Notes: generated by a model not told the origin, from the letters alone. A DNA stretch of 8,019 bases from Thermoplasmata archaeon (GCA_023129265.1 JAGMCJ010000090.1:1-8019), one strand, 5' to 3'. Positions 1-6,515 are shown, counted from the first letter of the stretch. Translations and numbers: made by a program.

Positions 1-1
1 C

Positions 2-79
2 AAGGCGCACCTTCGGACGGACTACACTCGACGATTCTCCTCGCGTCTGGGATTGGAGTATGCGAGCGAACGGGCCTAG
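2..79 (+). CDS. possible C-terminal end of an unidentified + strand gene
   Basis: The frame starting at base 2 is open to a TAG at 77-79 and reads as a plausible basic C-terminus (…RRFSSRLGLEYASERA). The product cannot be identified from about 25 residues. Its stop shares the palindromic CTAG (76-79) with the stop of the UbiD gene on the other strand, a common end-to-end arrangement of convergent genes. Another + frame also stays open through this stretch, so the call rests on sequence texture and the shared stop alone. Confidence 0.3.
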   Translation, partial: KAHLRTDYTRRFSSRLGLEYASERA

Positions 80-1338
80 GGAGCGGCCCTGTCGAAGCCC
101 TCGCCGCCCAGCGGCTTGGTCGCGTCCAGGCCCAGCTTCGTCGTCGTGCCTCCCGCGCTCGGGTCCAGGGAGCTCCCGCGGGCGCCCTTCACCTTGAGCA
201 TGCCCCTGTCCGCCTGGAACCGCGTGGCCAGCGCCCATTCGATGTCCCTGTCGTCGTAGATGTCGATGTCGGTGTCCACGATAACGACCCGCTTCATGGA
301 CGGGTGGCCCGTGAATGCGGCCATCATCGCGTTCTTCTGGTCGCCCTCGACCTGCTTCTCGATGGAGACGACCCCGCGAAGCCAGCAGCATCCTCCCTCG
401 GTCAGTCGGACCCCGCCGACTTTGGGGACGACCTTCTTCACGCTGTCATAGATCTGCGGCTCGCGGGGCATCCCCATAAAGAGGTAGTGCTCCCTCCCGC
501 CCGGCAGGAGAGCGTGGAATATCGGATCGTCCATGTGATAGATGCGGTCTATGACGATAACGGGCTCGTCTCTGACGGCGTCGTATGTGCCTGTGATGTC
601 CACGAAGGGGCCCTCCTTGGCGGTCTCGTCGATCATCCTGCCCTCGAGGACGTACTCCGCGTATCCCGGGACGGTGAGACCGCTCTTGATCTTCGTGGCA
701 CCAACGTTCTCGCCCAGCGTGGCGAGCCTGAGAGCCGCCGCGATTCTCAGTTCATCCGTCTCGTAGCTTACGGACATCCCGGCGGGCAGTAGGATCGACG
801 GGCAGAGTCCTGTTGCCACGGCAATTCTGAGTTCCTCTCCCCGCTCAATGGCTTCCTTCCACATCGCGTACAGGTGCCTCGGGACGACGCGTGCCGCGAG
901 CCTTGTCTCGTCCAGCACCATCATCCTGTGGAAGGACATGTTCCTCTTCCCGCCGAGCTCAGCGACAACGACGCCGGATGTGATGTATCTTCCACCGTCC
1001 TTTGGGTACCATTTGGTGATCGGGGACTCTGTCAGGTTCACATCCTCGACAACGTTCTTGAGAACGGGGGCCCCCTCGATGACATCGAAGTCCGCGGGAC
1101 TCTTCATGGCGTCAAGCATCTTGAGAAGGAGATCCTCGGGTGTCTGGTCCAGCGCGCGGGCAATCCTCTCACGGGTCGCCCAGACGTTTCCGGCGACTCG
1201 GAAGCCGTTGAAATCCTCAAACAGGAACGGGGTGGTTGGATTCTCCCTCAGCTTCTTCGTGATGAAGGAATCGTCTTCCACCGGTTCCTCGACAACCTGC
1301 AGGTCTTCGAAATGCTCTAGATACGTCCTCATGGCCAT
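76..1338 (-). CDS. UbiD-family prenyl-FMN decarboxylase, archaeal type
   Basis: This is a complete 420-residue member of the UbiD family, whose enzymes use prenylated FMN for reversible non-oxidative decarboxylation. Visible family stretches are DGGRYITSG (114-122), NMSFHRM (133-139), PGYAEYVLEG (224-233), EGPFVDITGTY (242-252), LLPGGREH (277-284), GGCCWLRGVVSI (315-326) and the C-terminal SSLDPS…TTKLGLDATKP. Length and motifs fit the archaeal branch. Some members of that branch are anhydromevalonate phosphate decarboxylases of the modified mevalonate (isoprenoid lipid) pathway; that role is inferred here, and aromatic-acid decarboxylation is the alternative. ATG 1338 is chosen because GAGG lies 7 nt upstream (1346-1349); a second ATG is at 1332. 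It lies 122 bp downstream of the short NosD gene and seems to have its own promoter. No UbiX partner is in view. Confidence 0.9.
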   Translation of the reverse strand: MAMRTYLEHFEDLQVVEEPVEDDSFITKKLRENPTTPFLFEDFNGFRVAGNVWATRERIARALDQTPEDLLLKMLDAMKSPADFDVIEGAPVLKNVVEDVNLTESPITKWYPKDGGRYITSGVVVAELGGKRNMSFHRMMVLDETRLAARVVPRHLYAMWKEAIERGEELRIAVATGLCPSILLPAGMSVSYETDELRIAAALRLATLGENVGATKIKSGLTVPGYAEYVLEGRMIDETAKEGPFVDITGTYDAVRDEPVIVIDRIYHMDDPIFHALLPGGREHYLFMGMPREPQIYDSVKKVVPKVGGVRLTEGGCCWLRGVVSIEKQVEGDQKNAMMAAFTGHPSMKRVVIVDTDIDIYDDRDIEWALATRFQADRGMLKVKGARGSSLDPSAGGTTTKLGLDATKPLGGEGFDRAAP

Positions 1339-1368
1339 GTTCCCGCCTCGATTACCAAATGGGTGTTC

Positions 1369-1384
1369 CTATTTCTATCTTTTC
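1369..1384 (-). promoter_or_regulatory. candidate archaeal promoter for the UbiD gene
   Basis: On the minus strand this reads AAAAGATAGAAATAGG, an A/T-rich TATA-like block in a GC-richer gap. Transcription starting about 25 bp downstream would give a short leader carrying the GAGG motif just before ATG 1338. This is pattern reading only. Confidence 0.35.
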
Positions 1385-1460
1385 CGAGGGCAAGCCTCTC
1401 TACTTCAGCTTAGAATGTCGTTCTTCTCGTTGATCTGCGACATTGTGCATGGATGCGAAC

Positions 1461-2399
1461 TCACTTGGATTGTCTTTCGACCTTGGAGGACTGATCCTCA
1501 CCAAGAGTCATCCTCCTGCGTTTCAGAATTAGAAGTGTGAGCAGCAAGACTGCCGACAACACCCCAACTATCACAAAGAAGGTTGTCAGGAGGACTGACA
1601 GGAGTGAAAGGAACTGCTCGCGTGTGGCGTCTCCCTCGTTTCCCTCAAGGGTGTTACCGCGAATTGTGTTCCCGTAGGAAGAATCCAGGACGATGCCTCT
1701 TCCATGGTTATCCATAATCTCATTGTGGGTTATCGTGTTGTCGACCGAGCCGTGTAGTAGAATCCCGACATCTCCGCTCGAGGAGACAACATTGCCATCA
1801 ATGAGGTGGTATTTGCAGTCATTGAGATAAATGCTATGCATGCTATTGGAAGAGACGTAGTTGTCTGTGACTGTGTTGTGGCGAGAATCTGATATGTAGA
1901 GGCCATAGACACTCAACGAAACCGTGTTTCCAGAGATTGTATTGTTATCGGAGTAGTCCAGGAGGATTCCTATGTTCCCATTGTCGGAGACGTTGTTGCC
2001 ATAGATGTGGCAGTGCTGAACCCCATTGAGTTCTACTCCCGCATCGAAGCTGTTCCATCCTCCTTTCCTTATCGTGAAGCCGGTGACGTTCACCCAGTCA
2101 GAGGAGATGTAGATCACATCTCCATATCTTCCGCCATCGATCACTGTAGTATCCATGTTCTCCCCGATCAACGTTAGAGGTTTGTTGATGGTCAGGTGTG
2201 AGTAGTATGTTCCACTGTAGACGAATACGGTGCTGCGAGGACTGGCATCTTCTACGGCCAAGTAGATGCTTGTGTAGTTCCCAGGGCCGCCACCGCCCAC
2301 GTATAGTGTCATGCCCCTTGTCTCTGGCATTAGGGCGACAGTAGCAAGCAGGGCACTCAAGAACACCAGAAACGCGACAGTCAACGCAGTCCTTTTCAT
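1461..2399 (-). CDS. short NosD-like parallel beta-helix protein, membrane-anchored
   Basis: This 312-residue secreted protein has a signal peptide (MKR, then a hydrophobic stretch to about residue 29). The domain opening YVGGGGPGNYTSI (about 33-45), a Pectate_lyase_3/NosD-type start, leads into a right-handed beta-helix (about 30-250). The helix is built from roughly 23-residue repeats of the type DNNTISGNTV. A long hydrophobic segment (about 263-292) followed by KRRR anchors the C-terminus, leaving the helix outside the cell. N-x-S/T sequons fit archaeal surface N-glycosylation. ATG 2399 is well supported by GGAGGA 5 nt upstream. It is a paralogue of the next gene upstream, matching its first 110 residues closely but lacking its PKD and Ig-like domains. 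No catalytic residues can be assigned; carbohydrate binding or surface structure is more likely than a copper role as in true NosD. Confidence 0.85.
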   Translation of the reverse strand: MKRTALTVAFLVFLSALLATVALMPETRGMTLYVGGGGPGNYTSIYLAVEDASPRSTVFVYSGTYYSHLTINKPLTLIGENMDTTVIDGGRYGDVIYISSDWVNVTGFTIRKGGWNSFDAGVELNGVQHCHIYGNNVSDNGNIGILLDYSDNNTISGNTVSLSVYGLYISDSRHNTVTDNYVSSNSMHSIYLNDCKYHLIDGNVVSSSGDVGILLHGSVDNTITHNEIMDNHGRGIVLDSSYGNTIRGNTLEGNEGDATREQFLSLLSVLLTTFFVIVGVLSAVLLLTLLILKRRRMTLGEDQSSKVERQSK

Positions 2400-2403
2400 T
2401 CTC

Positions 2404-2418
2404 TCCTCCGCAACGTTG
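2404..2418 (-). promoter_or_regulatory. conserved leader with SD, copy 1 (short NosD gene)
   Basis: The minus strand reads CAACGTTGCGGAGGA, ending 4 nt before ATG 2399. It contains the palindrome AACGTT next to a strong GGAGG ribosome binding site. The same 15 bases at the same spacing precede the long NosD gene. A TATA-like ATTATTAGG lies about 20 bp further upstream (around 2438-2446). Confidence 0.6.
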
Positions 2419-2454
2419 CATTCGAATCTGCATCTATCCTAATAATCTTTGTTG

Positions 2455-2476
2455 CAAGAACCCTGCCAGGGTCTTG
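2455..2476. terminator. hairpin between the two NosD genes, possible terminator
   Basis: CAAG(A)ACCCT and AGGGTCTTG form a 9-bp stem with one bulged A and a 3-nt loop. It lies about 60 bp beyond the stop of the long NosD gene and just upstream of the promoter of the short one, so it may end the first transcript or reduce readthrough. No T-tract follows on either strand, which weakens the terminator reading. Confidence 0.35.
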
Positions 2477-2536
2477 ATGTGTCGCCCTCCAATATGTTCT
2501 CTGACGTTTTCAGGGAACACGGAGTCGCCGGGAGGG

Positions 2537-4894
2537 TTATCCAGACTCAGGAGATTCGCCCTCTCCTTGTTTCTCCTTTCTTCTTCTGACTAGGATGAGG
2601 ACAACCGTGAGTATGATCACTATCACTACGGCAACTGTTATCCAGAACCAGGCCTGTTCGAAGACTGATTCTTCCTCTGCCGGTGGAGGTGGGCTAACGC
2701 TGTCGACTACTACGGTCACACTCACTTCTTCTGAGTAGTCCGTTCCGTCATAGGAGCGGGCATATATCGTATGATTCCCATCAGAAACATCTGTGGTGTT
2801 CCACTCATAGCTCCACGACGAAGTCCCCGTGACCTGGATCCAGGGACCATCATCTATTCTGATCTCAACTTCCTCCACTACTCCATCAGAATCAGAGGCC
2901 GTGCCTATGACAGTGTAGTTCTCCGATAGCACGTCACCCTGTTCCGGTTCTGATATGGAACAAGTTGGTTGCTGGTTTTCTATGGACCTGACTATGACTT
3001 GTCGCGTGGTAATGTCCATCCGTCCCCCTGTGTCCCTCACTTCAAGGCGTATGGTGTAAGTCCCAGGCGTGGAATACTGGCATTGGGACGTCATGAAGAA
3101 ATCGTCCCACGTGCCATCGTTCTCGCAATCCCATCTGAATTCCAGAGATGTAACGTGGTCTTCCAGATCTGAGGATGTGGAGGCATCCATAATGAAGACC
3201 GTGGTTGTGTTTCCCTCGGGCGGTGTAACAGTAAAGGAGGCCGTCGGAGGGTTGTTGAATTCTAGCGTAGGCTTCACAAAAGGATATCGGTCCTGGCTAG
3301 CCCCTCCCGAGATGTCGTCATACGGCGTATCGCCTATGCCGTCGCTGCCCCCCTCATTTTGATTCGGCCCGCTCTTTTGATCGACACCGGCGTAGTCGCT
3401 CCAATAGTTCCCTCCTGAGGGATAGCCATCGTCCCAATCGTTGTCGCCATTGAAGTCGTACGCCTGTCGAGCATTGCCGATGAGGTTGTTGTGATAGATT
3501 CTGTTGTCGAATGAGGAGTAAGTTCTGATGCCCTCATTGTTGTTCGACGCAACGCTGTTGGCGATGATGTTTCCGTCTGAACGCCAGAGATCGATTCCTC
3601 CCTCGTTGTACAAAGAGGTGTGATTGGTGATTGTGTTTCCATCGGAATGCCAGAGAGAGATGCCATACCTATCATTCGAGTTGGCGGTATTGTTGGCGAT
3701 TGTATTGTCTGAGGAGAAGCCAAGTTCGATTCCCACAGAACTGTTGCTCACGTTCTGATTCTCTATCACTACGTCCGTGCAATTGGCGAGTATTACCTGA
3801 CCAGCGTCTGAGGGAATTGTCCCTCCTCCAACATTCTTCCAATAATACACCGGCTTGCCGTTGACAGTGTTGGAAGAGTCGATTGTGTGGGAGTTCCAAT
3901 TCTCGAGTGAATCTCCCCCTATGTAGACACCATCTTCGACCATCAGGTTGTCCGTGATGACGTTACTCTCGGAAGAATCGAGGTAGATGCCATACCAGTT
4001 GTTCGACGAAACCTTGTTGCTGACGATGGTGTTGCTATGAGAGTCTTGGATTTGGATACCCACATCATTCGCAAAGAGGTTGTTGCCAGCCATGGTATTG
4101 TTGCCTGAGAAGGCGAGATTGATACCAGACCAGTTGTTCGAGAAAGCGATGTTGTTAACGACGGTGTTTCGGTCGGAACCATCAATAATCAAGATGCCGC
4201 CCCAGTTGTCTGAGATACTATTGTTGGCGACAGTGTTATTGTTGGAATCGCCGAGATCGATGCCGTTCACTTCGTTCGAAAGAGCTGTGTTGTTGGAGAG
4301 GGTGTTGTTGTCAGAGTACCATAGCTGGATGCCAGACTGCGCGTTCGTGGAGGCTGTGTTGTTGATGATGAGATTATTCACAGAGTAGCGCAGCGTGATG
4401 CCGTACTTGTTAACCGAGGCATTATTGCTGGCGATTCTGTTGCTACTGGAGTGATAGAGATAGATGCCGAACTCGTTGTTCGAGAAGTTGCTACCGGCAA
4501 CGTTGCAATTCTGAACATAGTAGAGCTCTATTCCTGAGTCATAATAGCCGGGCCCACTGTTTGCTATGGTAAATCCCGTGACGTTCACCCAGTCTGCAGT
4601 TACGTGTACTACATCCCCAGTCGCAGTACCATTAATCACAGTCGTGTCTCTGTCCTCACCGATCAGGGAGAGGGTTTTGAAAATCGTGATGCTCTCGTAA
4701 TACGTCCCGCTGTGTACATACACGCTATCTCCTGGATTCGCATCGTCTATCGCGCTCTGTATCGTCGTGTAGTTCCCAGGACCAGCTCCACCAACGTACA
4801 GAGTCGTGGCCTTCACATCTGGAAGAATCGTGAGGGTGAACAAGAACACACTCGTGAACACAAGAAGTGCCACTGCCAGACCGATTCTCTTCAT
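2537..4894 (-). CDS. large NosD-like beta-helix surface protein with PKD and Ig-like domains
   Basis: This is a 785-residue cell-surface protein. It has a signal peptide (1 to about 29, ending …DVKA) and a right-handed beta-helix (about 31-480) of 23-24-residue repeats of the form SDNNTxSNNTAxSNxxGIxL, rich in N-x-S/T sequons. A NosD-type closing segment GNYWSDYAGVD…DGIGDTPYDD (about 495-527) follows. Next are a PKD domain (about 549-636), an Ig-like domain with ISEPEQGDVL…TASDSDGVVEEVEIRID (about 642-730), a Pro/Glu linker (733-746), a membrane helix (about 749-770) and RRRKEK at the cytoplasmic side. The start is set by GGAGG 5 nt before ATG 4894. It probably binds or shapes surface glycans; no catalytic residues are evident. 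An insert at about 318-380 (NGKPVYYWKN, a motif common in these proteins) interrupts the regular repeats. It is a paralogue of the short gene downstream. Confidence 0.9.
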   Translation of the reverse strand: MKRIGLAVALLVFTSVFLFTLTILPDVKATTLYVGGAGPGNYTTIQSAIDDANPGDSVYVHSGTYYESITIFKTLSLIGEDRDTTVINGTATGDVVHVTADWVNVTGFTIANSGPGYYDSGIELYYVQNCNVAGSNFSNNEFGIYLYHSSSNRIASNNASVNKYGITLRYSVNNLIINNTASTNAQSGIQLWYSDNNTLSNNTALSNEVNGIDLGDSNNNTVANNSISDNWGGILIIDGSDRNTVVNNIAFSNNWSGINLAFSGNNTMAGNNLFANDVGIQIQDSHSNTIVSNKVSSNNWYGIYLDSSESNVITDNLMVEDGVYIGGDSLENWNSHTIDSSNTVNGKPVYYWKNVGGGTIPSDAGQVILANCTDVVIENQNVSNSSVGIELGFSSDNTIANNTANSNDRYGISLWHSDGNTITNHTSLYNEGGIDLWRSDGNIIANSVASNNNEGIRTYSSFDNRIYHNNLIGNARQAYDFNGDNDWDDGYPSGGNYWSDYAGVDQKSGPNQNEGGSDGIGDTPYDDISGGASQDRYPFVKPTLEFNNPPTASFTVTPPEGNTTTVFIMDASTSSDLEDHVTSLEFRWDCENDGTWDDFFMTSQCQYSTPGTYTIRLEVRDTGGRMDITTRQVIVRSIENQQPTCSISEPEQGDVLSENYTVIGTASDSDGVVEEVEIRIDDGPWIQVTGTSSWSYEWNTTDVSDGNHTIYARSYDGTDYSEEVSVTVVVDSVSPPPPAEEESVFEQAWFWITVAVVIVIILTVVLILVRRRKEKQGEGESPESG
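3480..4500 (-). repeat. degenerate ~70-bp tandem repeats coding for beta-helix coils
   Basis: The coding strand holds successive units of about 69-72 bp, each giving one 23-24-residue coil with a conserved NNT core and GI(Y/D/Q)L end. They are broken around 3750-3940 by the insert. Units are divergent at DNA level, so this is old internal duplication, not recent expansion. Confidence 0.7.
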
Positions 4895-4898
4895 ATCT

Positions 4899-4913
4899 TC
4901 CTCCGCAACGTTG
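4899..4913 (-). promoter_or_regulatory. conserved leader with SD, copy 2 (large NosD gene)
   Basis: The minus strand reads CAACGTTGCGGAGGA, ending 4 nt before ATG 4894: the same 15-mer and spacing as at the short NosD gene. An A/T-rich TATA-like ATTAAAAGC (about 4933-4941) lies upstream at the same distance as the corresponding block in the other copy. Confidence 0.6.
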
Positions 4914-4936
4914 TGTCGTAAACTGCGTATTTGCTT

Positions 4937-5236
4937 TTAATTCTTCTTGTGAACGCTTCCTTTCTTGAGGTCAAGGATGTGATAGTGACCGAGGGCTGTC
5001 CACCCGACCTTGAGAATATTGGAGTAGCGCTCCTCTACAATGAATCGACAATCGCCTCGGCCCATCAGTTGCACAATGGATTGATTGCCCAGGCGGATGA
5101 GATCCTCATCTTCTTTGCGGACCAGGGGAAGGTCGGGAGAGTAGACACAGGTGACCTGTTCTACCTCGTCAATCTTGAGTTGGAATCTCAATATGATCTC
5201 CGCGTCTTGGATGCCGGGGGAATCAGTGCTGGACAC
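4937..5236 (-). CDS. small hypothetical protein
   Basis: This is a 99-residue soluble, charged product with no recognised family. Its best stretch is IILRFQLKIDEVEQV…LVRKEDEDLIRLG, followed by a C-terminal part rich in aromatics and histidine (GWTALGHYHILDLKK). About 64% of third codon positions are G/C by hand count, above the first and second positions, which fits coding on this strand. The start is weak: GTG 5236 has no SD, and the same frame stays open 25 codons further upstream to a TAG without any ATG, GTG or TTG. The true N-terminus may therefore be missing or in another frame (see the frame at 5354-5623). It lies 42 bp upstream of the large NosD start and could share its regulation. 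Confidence 0.5.
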   Translation of the reverse strand: MSSTDSPGIQDAEIILRFQLKIDEVEQVTCVYSPDLPLVRKEDEDLIRLGNQSIVQLMGRGDCRFIVEERYSNILKVGWTALGHYHILDLKKGSVHKKN

Positions 5237-5353
5237 GTTCCAATCTACACTTGAAGGCGGTTGCCTTCGCCATTCACTTACGGACTCGAGCTGTCTCCAA
5301 GGTAATGATGTCGTCCTTCCCTATGAACAGAGACATACTCGGTTGATACAGGT

Positions 5354-5623
5354 TCATACGCGCTCGATGCAAAACCCTGTTTGGCAGGCGTTAGGAAGGC
5401 GCCAAGTATCGAAACGGTCTTCCTTCGCACAGCCGCAAGAACACAGTGGAATCAGCATCTCAGACATCCGATCTGTCAAGATGCCCGTCCAGGACGGTGC
5501 CTGCATGCAGGAGAGAAACGTAACCTCCTTGCCGCCCTGGACGACCGACTGCGAATGAAAAGCCAAGTAGGGATGTACTCCTTCTCGGATCGTAGTCGGG
5601 CAAACAATCAACTGTCCTCGCAT
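5354..5623 (-). CDS. small cysteine-rich hypothetical protein or gene remnant
   Basis: This 89-residue frame starts at ATG 5623 and has 8 cysteines, including a CSCGC cluster at 61-65, which could bind metal. The middle (QSVVQGGKEVTFLSC) reads like ordinary protein, and G/C in third codon positions is about 62%. No family is recognised and there is no clear SD before the ATG. Its TGA overlaps an ATG (ATGA, 5354-5357) opening a 27-codon frame that reads naturally (MSLFIGKDDIITLETARVRK) and ends at 5274. The frame at 4937-5236 is in the same frame as this one, so the set may be pieces of one broken gene. The longer upstream extension of this frame to 5764 does not look coding. Confidence 0.35.
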   Translation of the reverse strand: MRGQLIVCPTTIREGVHPYLAFHSQSVVQGGKEVTFLSCMQAPSWTGILTDRMSEMLIPLCSCGCAKEDRFDTWRLPNACQTGFCIERV

Positions 5624-5683
5624 TAGATAAGTTCTGTGGTACACCGTTTTGTGAATGGCACCATGGCTCCAGGTAGGGAGAAT

Positions 5684-5815
5684 CGGAGAGATCCAGGAGG
5701 TGGACAAGGTCTTTGGGAGGCGATTAGAGGGTGAAGCTTCCTCACAAGACCCTCTAGCACTCATTTGAGGAATGAATGCTCAGTCTTCCCCCTTTCCACG
5801 TTCCGAATCTCTCCG
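5684..5815. ncRNA. candidate structured RNA element (nested stems enclosing two hairpins)
   Basis: Hand pairing gives an ordered fold. P1 is CGGAGAGAT (5684-5692) with ATCTCTCCG (5807-5815), perfect 9 bp. P2 is GTGGA(c)AAGG (5700-5709) with CCTTTCCAC (5791-5799), 9 bp with one bulge. P2a is GGGAGG (5715-5720) with CTTCCC (5785-5790). Inside are two adjacent hairpins: TAGAGGGT (5725-5732) with ACCCTCTA (5749-5756), and GCACTCATT (5757-5765) with AATGAATGC (5771-5779), 8 of 9 paired with a 5-nt loop. The strand is undecided: the second hairpin is better on the minus strand (G-U), P2a on the plus strand. It matches no RNA family I can name. It could be a leader of the minus-strand frame starting at 5623, a free small RNA, or a palindromic repeat element. 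Confidence 0.4.
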
Positions 5816-5922
5816 CGTTGGCCATGAGAACCTGAGGATAAGAAGATATCGTTCTGAAAGGGCGGATGGAAGTCGATTCAGATCCTGCGCTCTCTCGGTG
5901 CTCTCACTCGCTTCGGCCAGCT

Positions 5923-5940
5923 GTTATCATTCCCGATAAC
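5923..5940. promoter_or_regulatory. palindromic operator candidate upstream of the RAM-domain gene
   Basis: GTTATC-ATTCCC-GATAAC is a perfect 6+6 inverted repeat with a 6-nt spacer, the form expected for a dimeric regulator. It sits about 14 bp upstream of the TATA-like box and 63 bp upstream of the ATG, a position better suited to activation or upstream control than to blocking the start site. Confidence 0.5.
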
Positions 5941-5950
5941 GACGTAGAAG

Positions 5951-5960
5951 GGATTTAAGA
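5951..5960 (+). promoter_or_regulatory. TATA-like box of the RAM-domain gene
   Basis: GGATTTAAGA is preceded by a purine-rich AGAAG that could act as a BRE. A start about 25 bp downstream (around 5982) would leave a leader of roughly 20 nt holding the SD AGGAG (5991-5995), 8 nt before ATG 6004. The spacing is consistent throughout. Confidence 0.5.
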
Positions 5961-6003
5961 GCCGATTCACGACCTCCTCACAAGGCAGATAGGAGATGTC
6001 GAT

Positions 6004-6498
6004 ATGACACACATGGAAGGAAACAGCTTACTGTTTCTCAAGATACGGAGCGGTTCCATAGATGAAGCCGCTTCCGACCTGAGAAGCAGACCAGAGGTTA
6101 CACAGGTGTACCCTCTGTTGGGCCACTGGGACATGGTCGTCTCAGTGAACATCCCGGAATACGAAAGCCTGAGAGGCTTCACCGATCAGGTGGAAGAGAA
6201 GCCATACTGCGAGAGAGCGTCATTCTATCCCTGCTTCGAGCAGTGGACGAGGGAGACGCCATCGGAGGCTCCAATAACTGGGTGGGCGATGATTCGAACG
6301 ACGAAGACCGAAGAGACCTTCAAGAGGCTCCAGGAGTACGAGCAGGTCTACTGGATGACTCAGACTGGAGGAGACTACAACATAGTCGTTCACATGGGAG
6401 CGAGAGAGCTCAACGACCTCAGTACTTTCATCACGTCTGAGATACACAACATCCCGGGAGTGACGAGAACAGAGACGTACCCATCCCCCAGTGAGTGA
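6004..6498 (+). CDS. tandem RAM (Lrp/AsnC effector-type) domain protein without HTH
   Basis: This 164-residue protein is made of two Lrp/AsnC ligand-binding (RAM, alpha-beta ferredoxin-like) domains in a row. Domain 1 spans about 9-80 and domain 2 about 92-160. Each has the family's central turn, GHWDMVVSV (40-48) and GGDYNIVVHM (112-121), after a hydrophobic strand and a helix. The usual N-terminal helix-turn-helix is absent: the protein opens directly with MTHMEGNSLLFLKI. Such proteins are expected to bind amino acids or similar small molecules, and may modulate true Lrp regulators by mixed assembly. The tandem form would build a RAM-dimer fold within one chain. ATG 6004 is well set by AGGAG 8 nt upstream. 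It is transcribed alone, with a promoter and palindrome upstream and a hairpin after the stop. Confidence 0.8.
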   Translation: MTHMEGNSLLFLKIRSGSIDEAASDLRSRPEVTQVYPLLGHWDMVVSVNIPEYESLRGFTDQVEEKPYCERASFYPCFEQWTRETPSEAPITGWAMIRTTKTEETFKRLQEYEQVYWMTQTGGDYNIVVHMGARELNDLSTFITSEIHNIPGVTRTETYPSPSE

Positions 6499-6515
6499 CC
6501 TCTCCAGACACCAAA

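Larger units (their letters stand above)
5624..6003. other. 380-bp region without a supported gene
   Basis: No convincing reading frame is present in either strand. The stretch contains the nested complementary segments at 5684-5815, the palindrome at 5923-5940 and the promoter and SD of the RAM-domain gene. The remainder (5816-5922) shows no feature I can support beyond A/T-rich blocks such as the one near 5837-5850. Confidence 0.6.

Noticed and set aside
848..1540. Long + strand open frame (230 codons) across the UbiD gene
   Set aside because: It is the antisense shadow of a well-recognised UbiD protein in GC-rich coding DNA and shows no family pattern.
3480..4500. Regular repeats that could suggest a CRISPR array or satellite
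   Set aside because: Units are degenerate, in frame, and code for beta-helix coils; there are no identical repeats with unique spacers.
4931..5254. + strand frame of 107 codons opposite the small hypothetical gene
   Set aside because: It reads fairly well, but it is the exact antisense codon register of the minus frame, whose third-position G/C is higher; it also starts with TTG and has no SD.
5624..5764. Upstream extension of the cysteine-rich frame to an earlier start codon
   Set aside because: The added residues look random and overlap the paired segments; ATG 5623 is the better start.
5684..5815. Insertion sequence or MITE with terminal inverted repeats
   Set aside because: The arms are short (9 bp), pairing continues inward in steps, and I see no flanking target duplication; a structured element fits better, though a palindromic repeat is not fully excluded.
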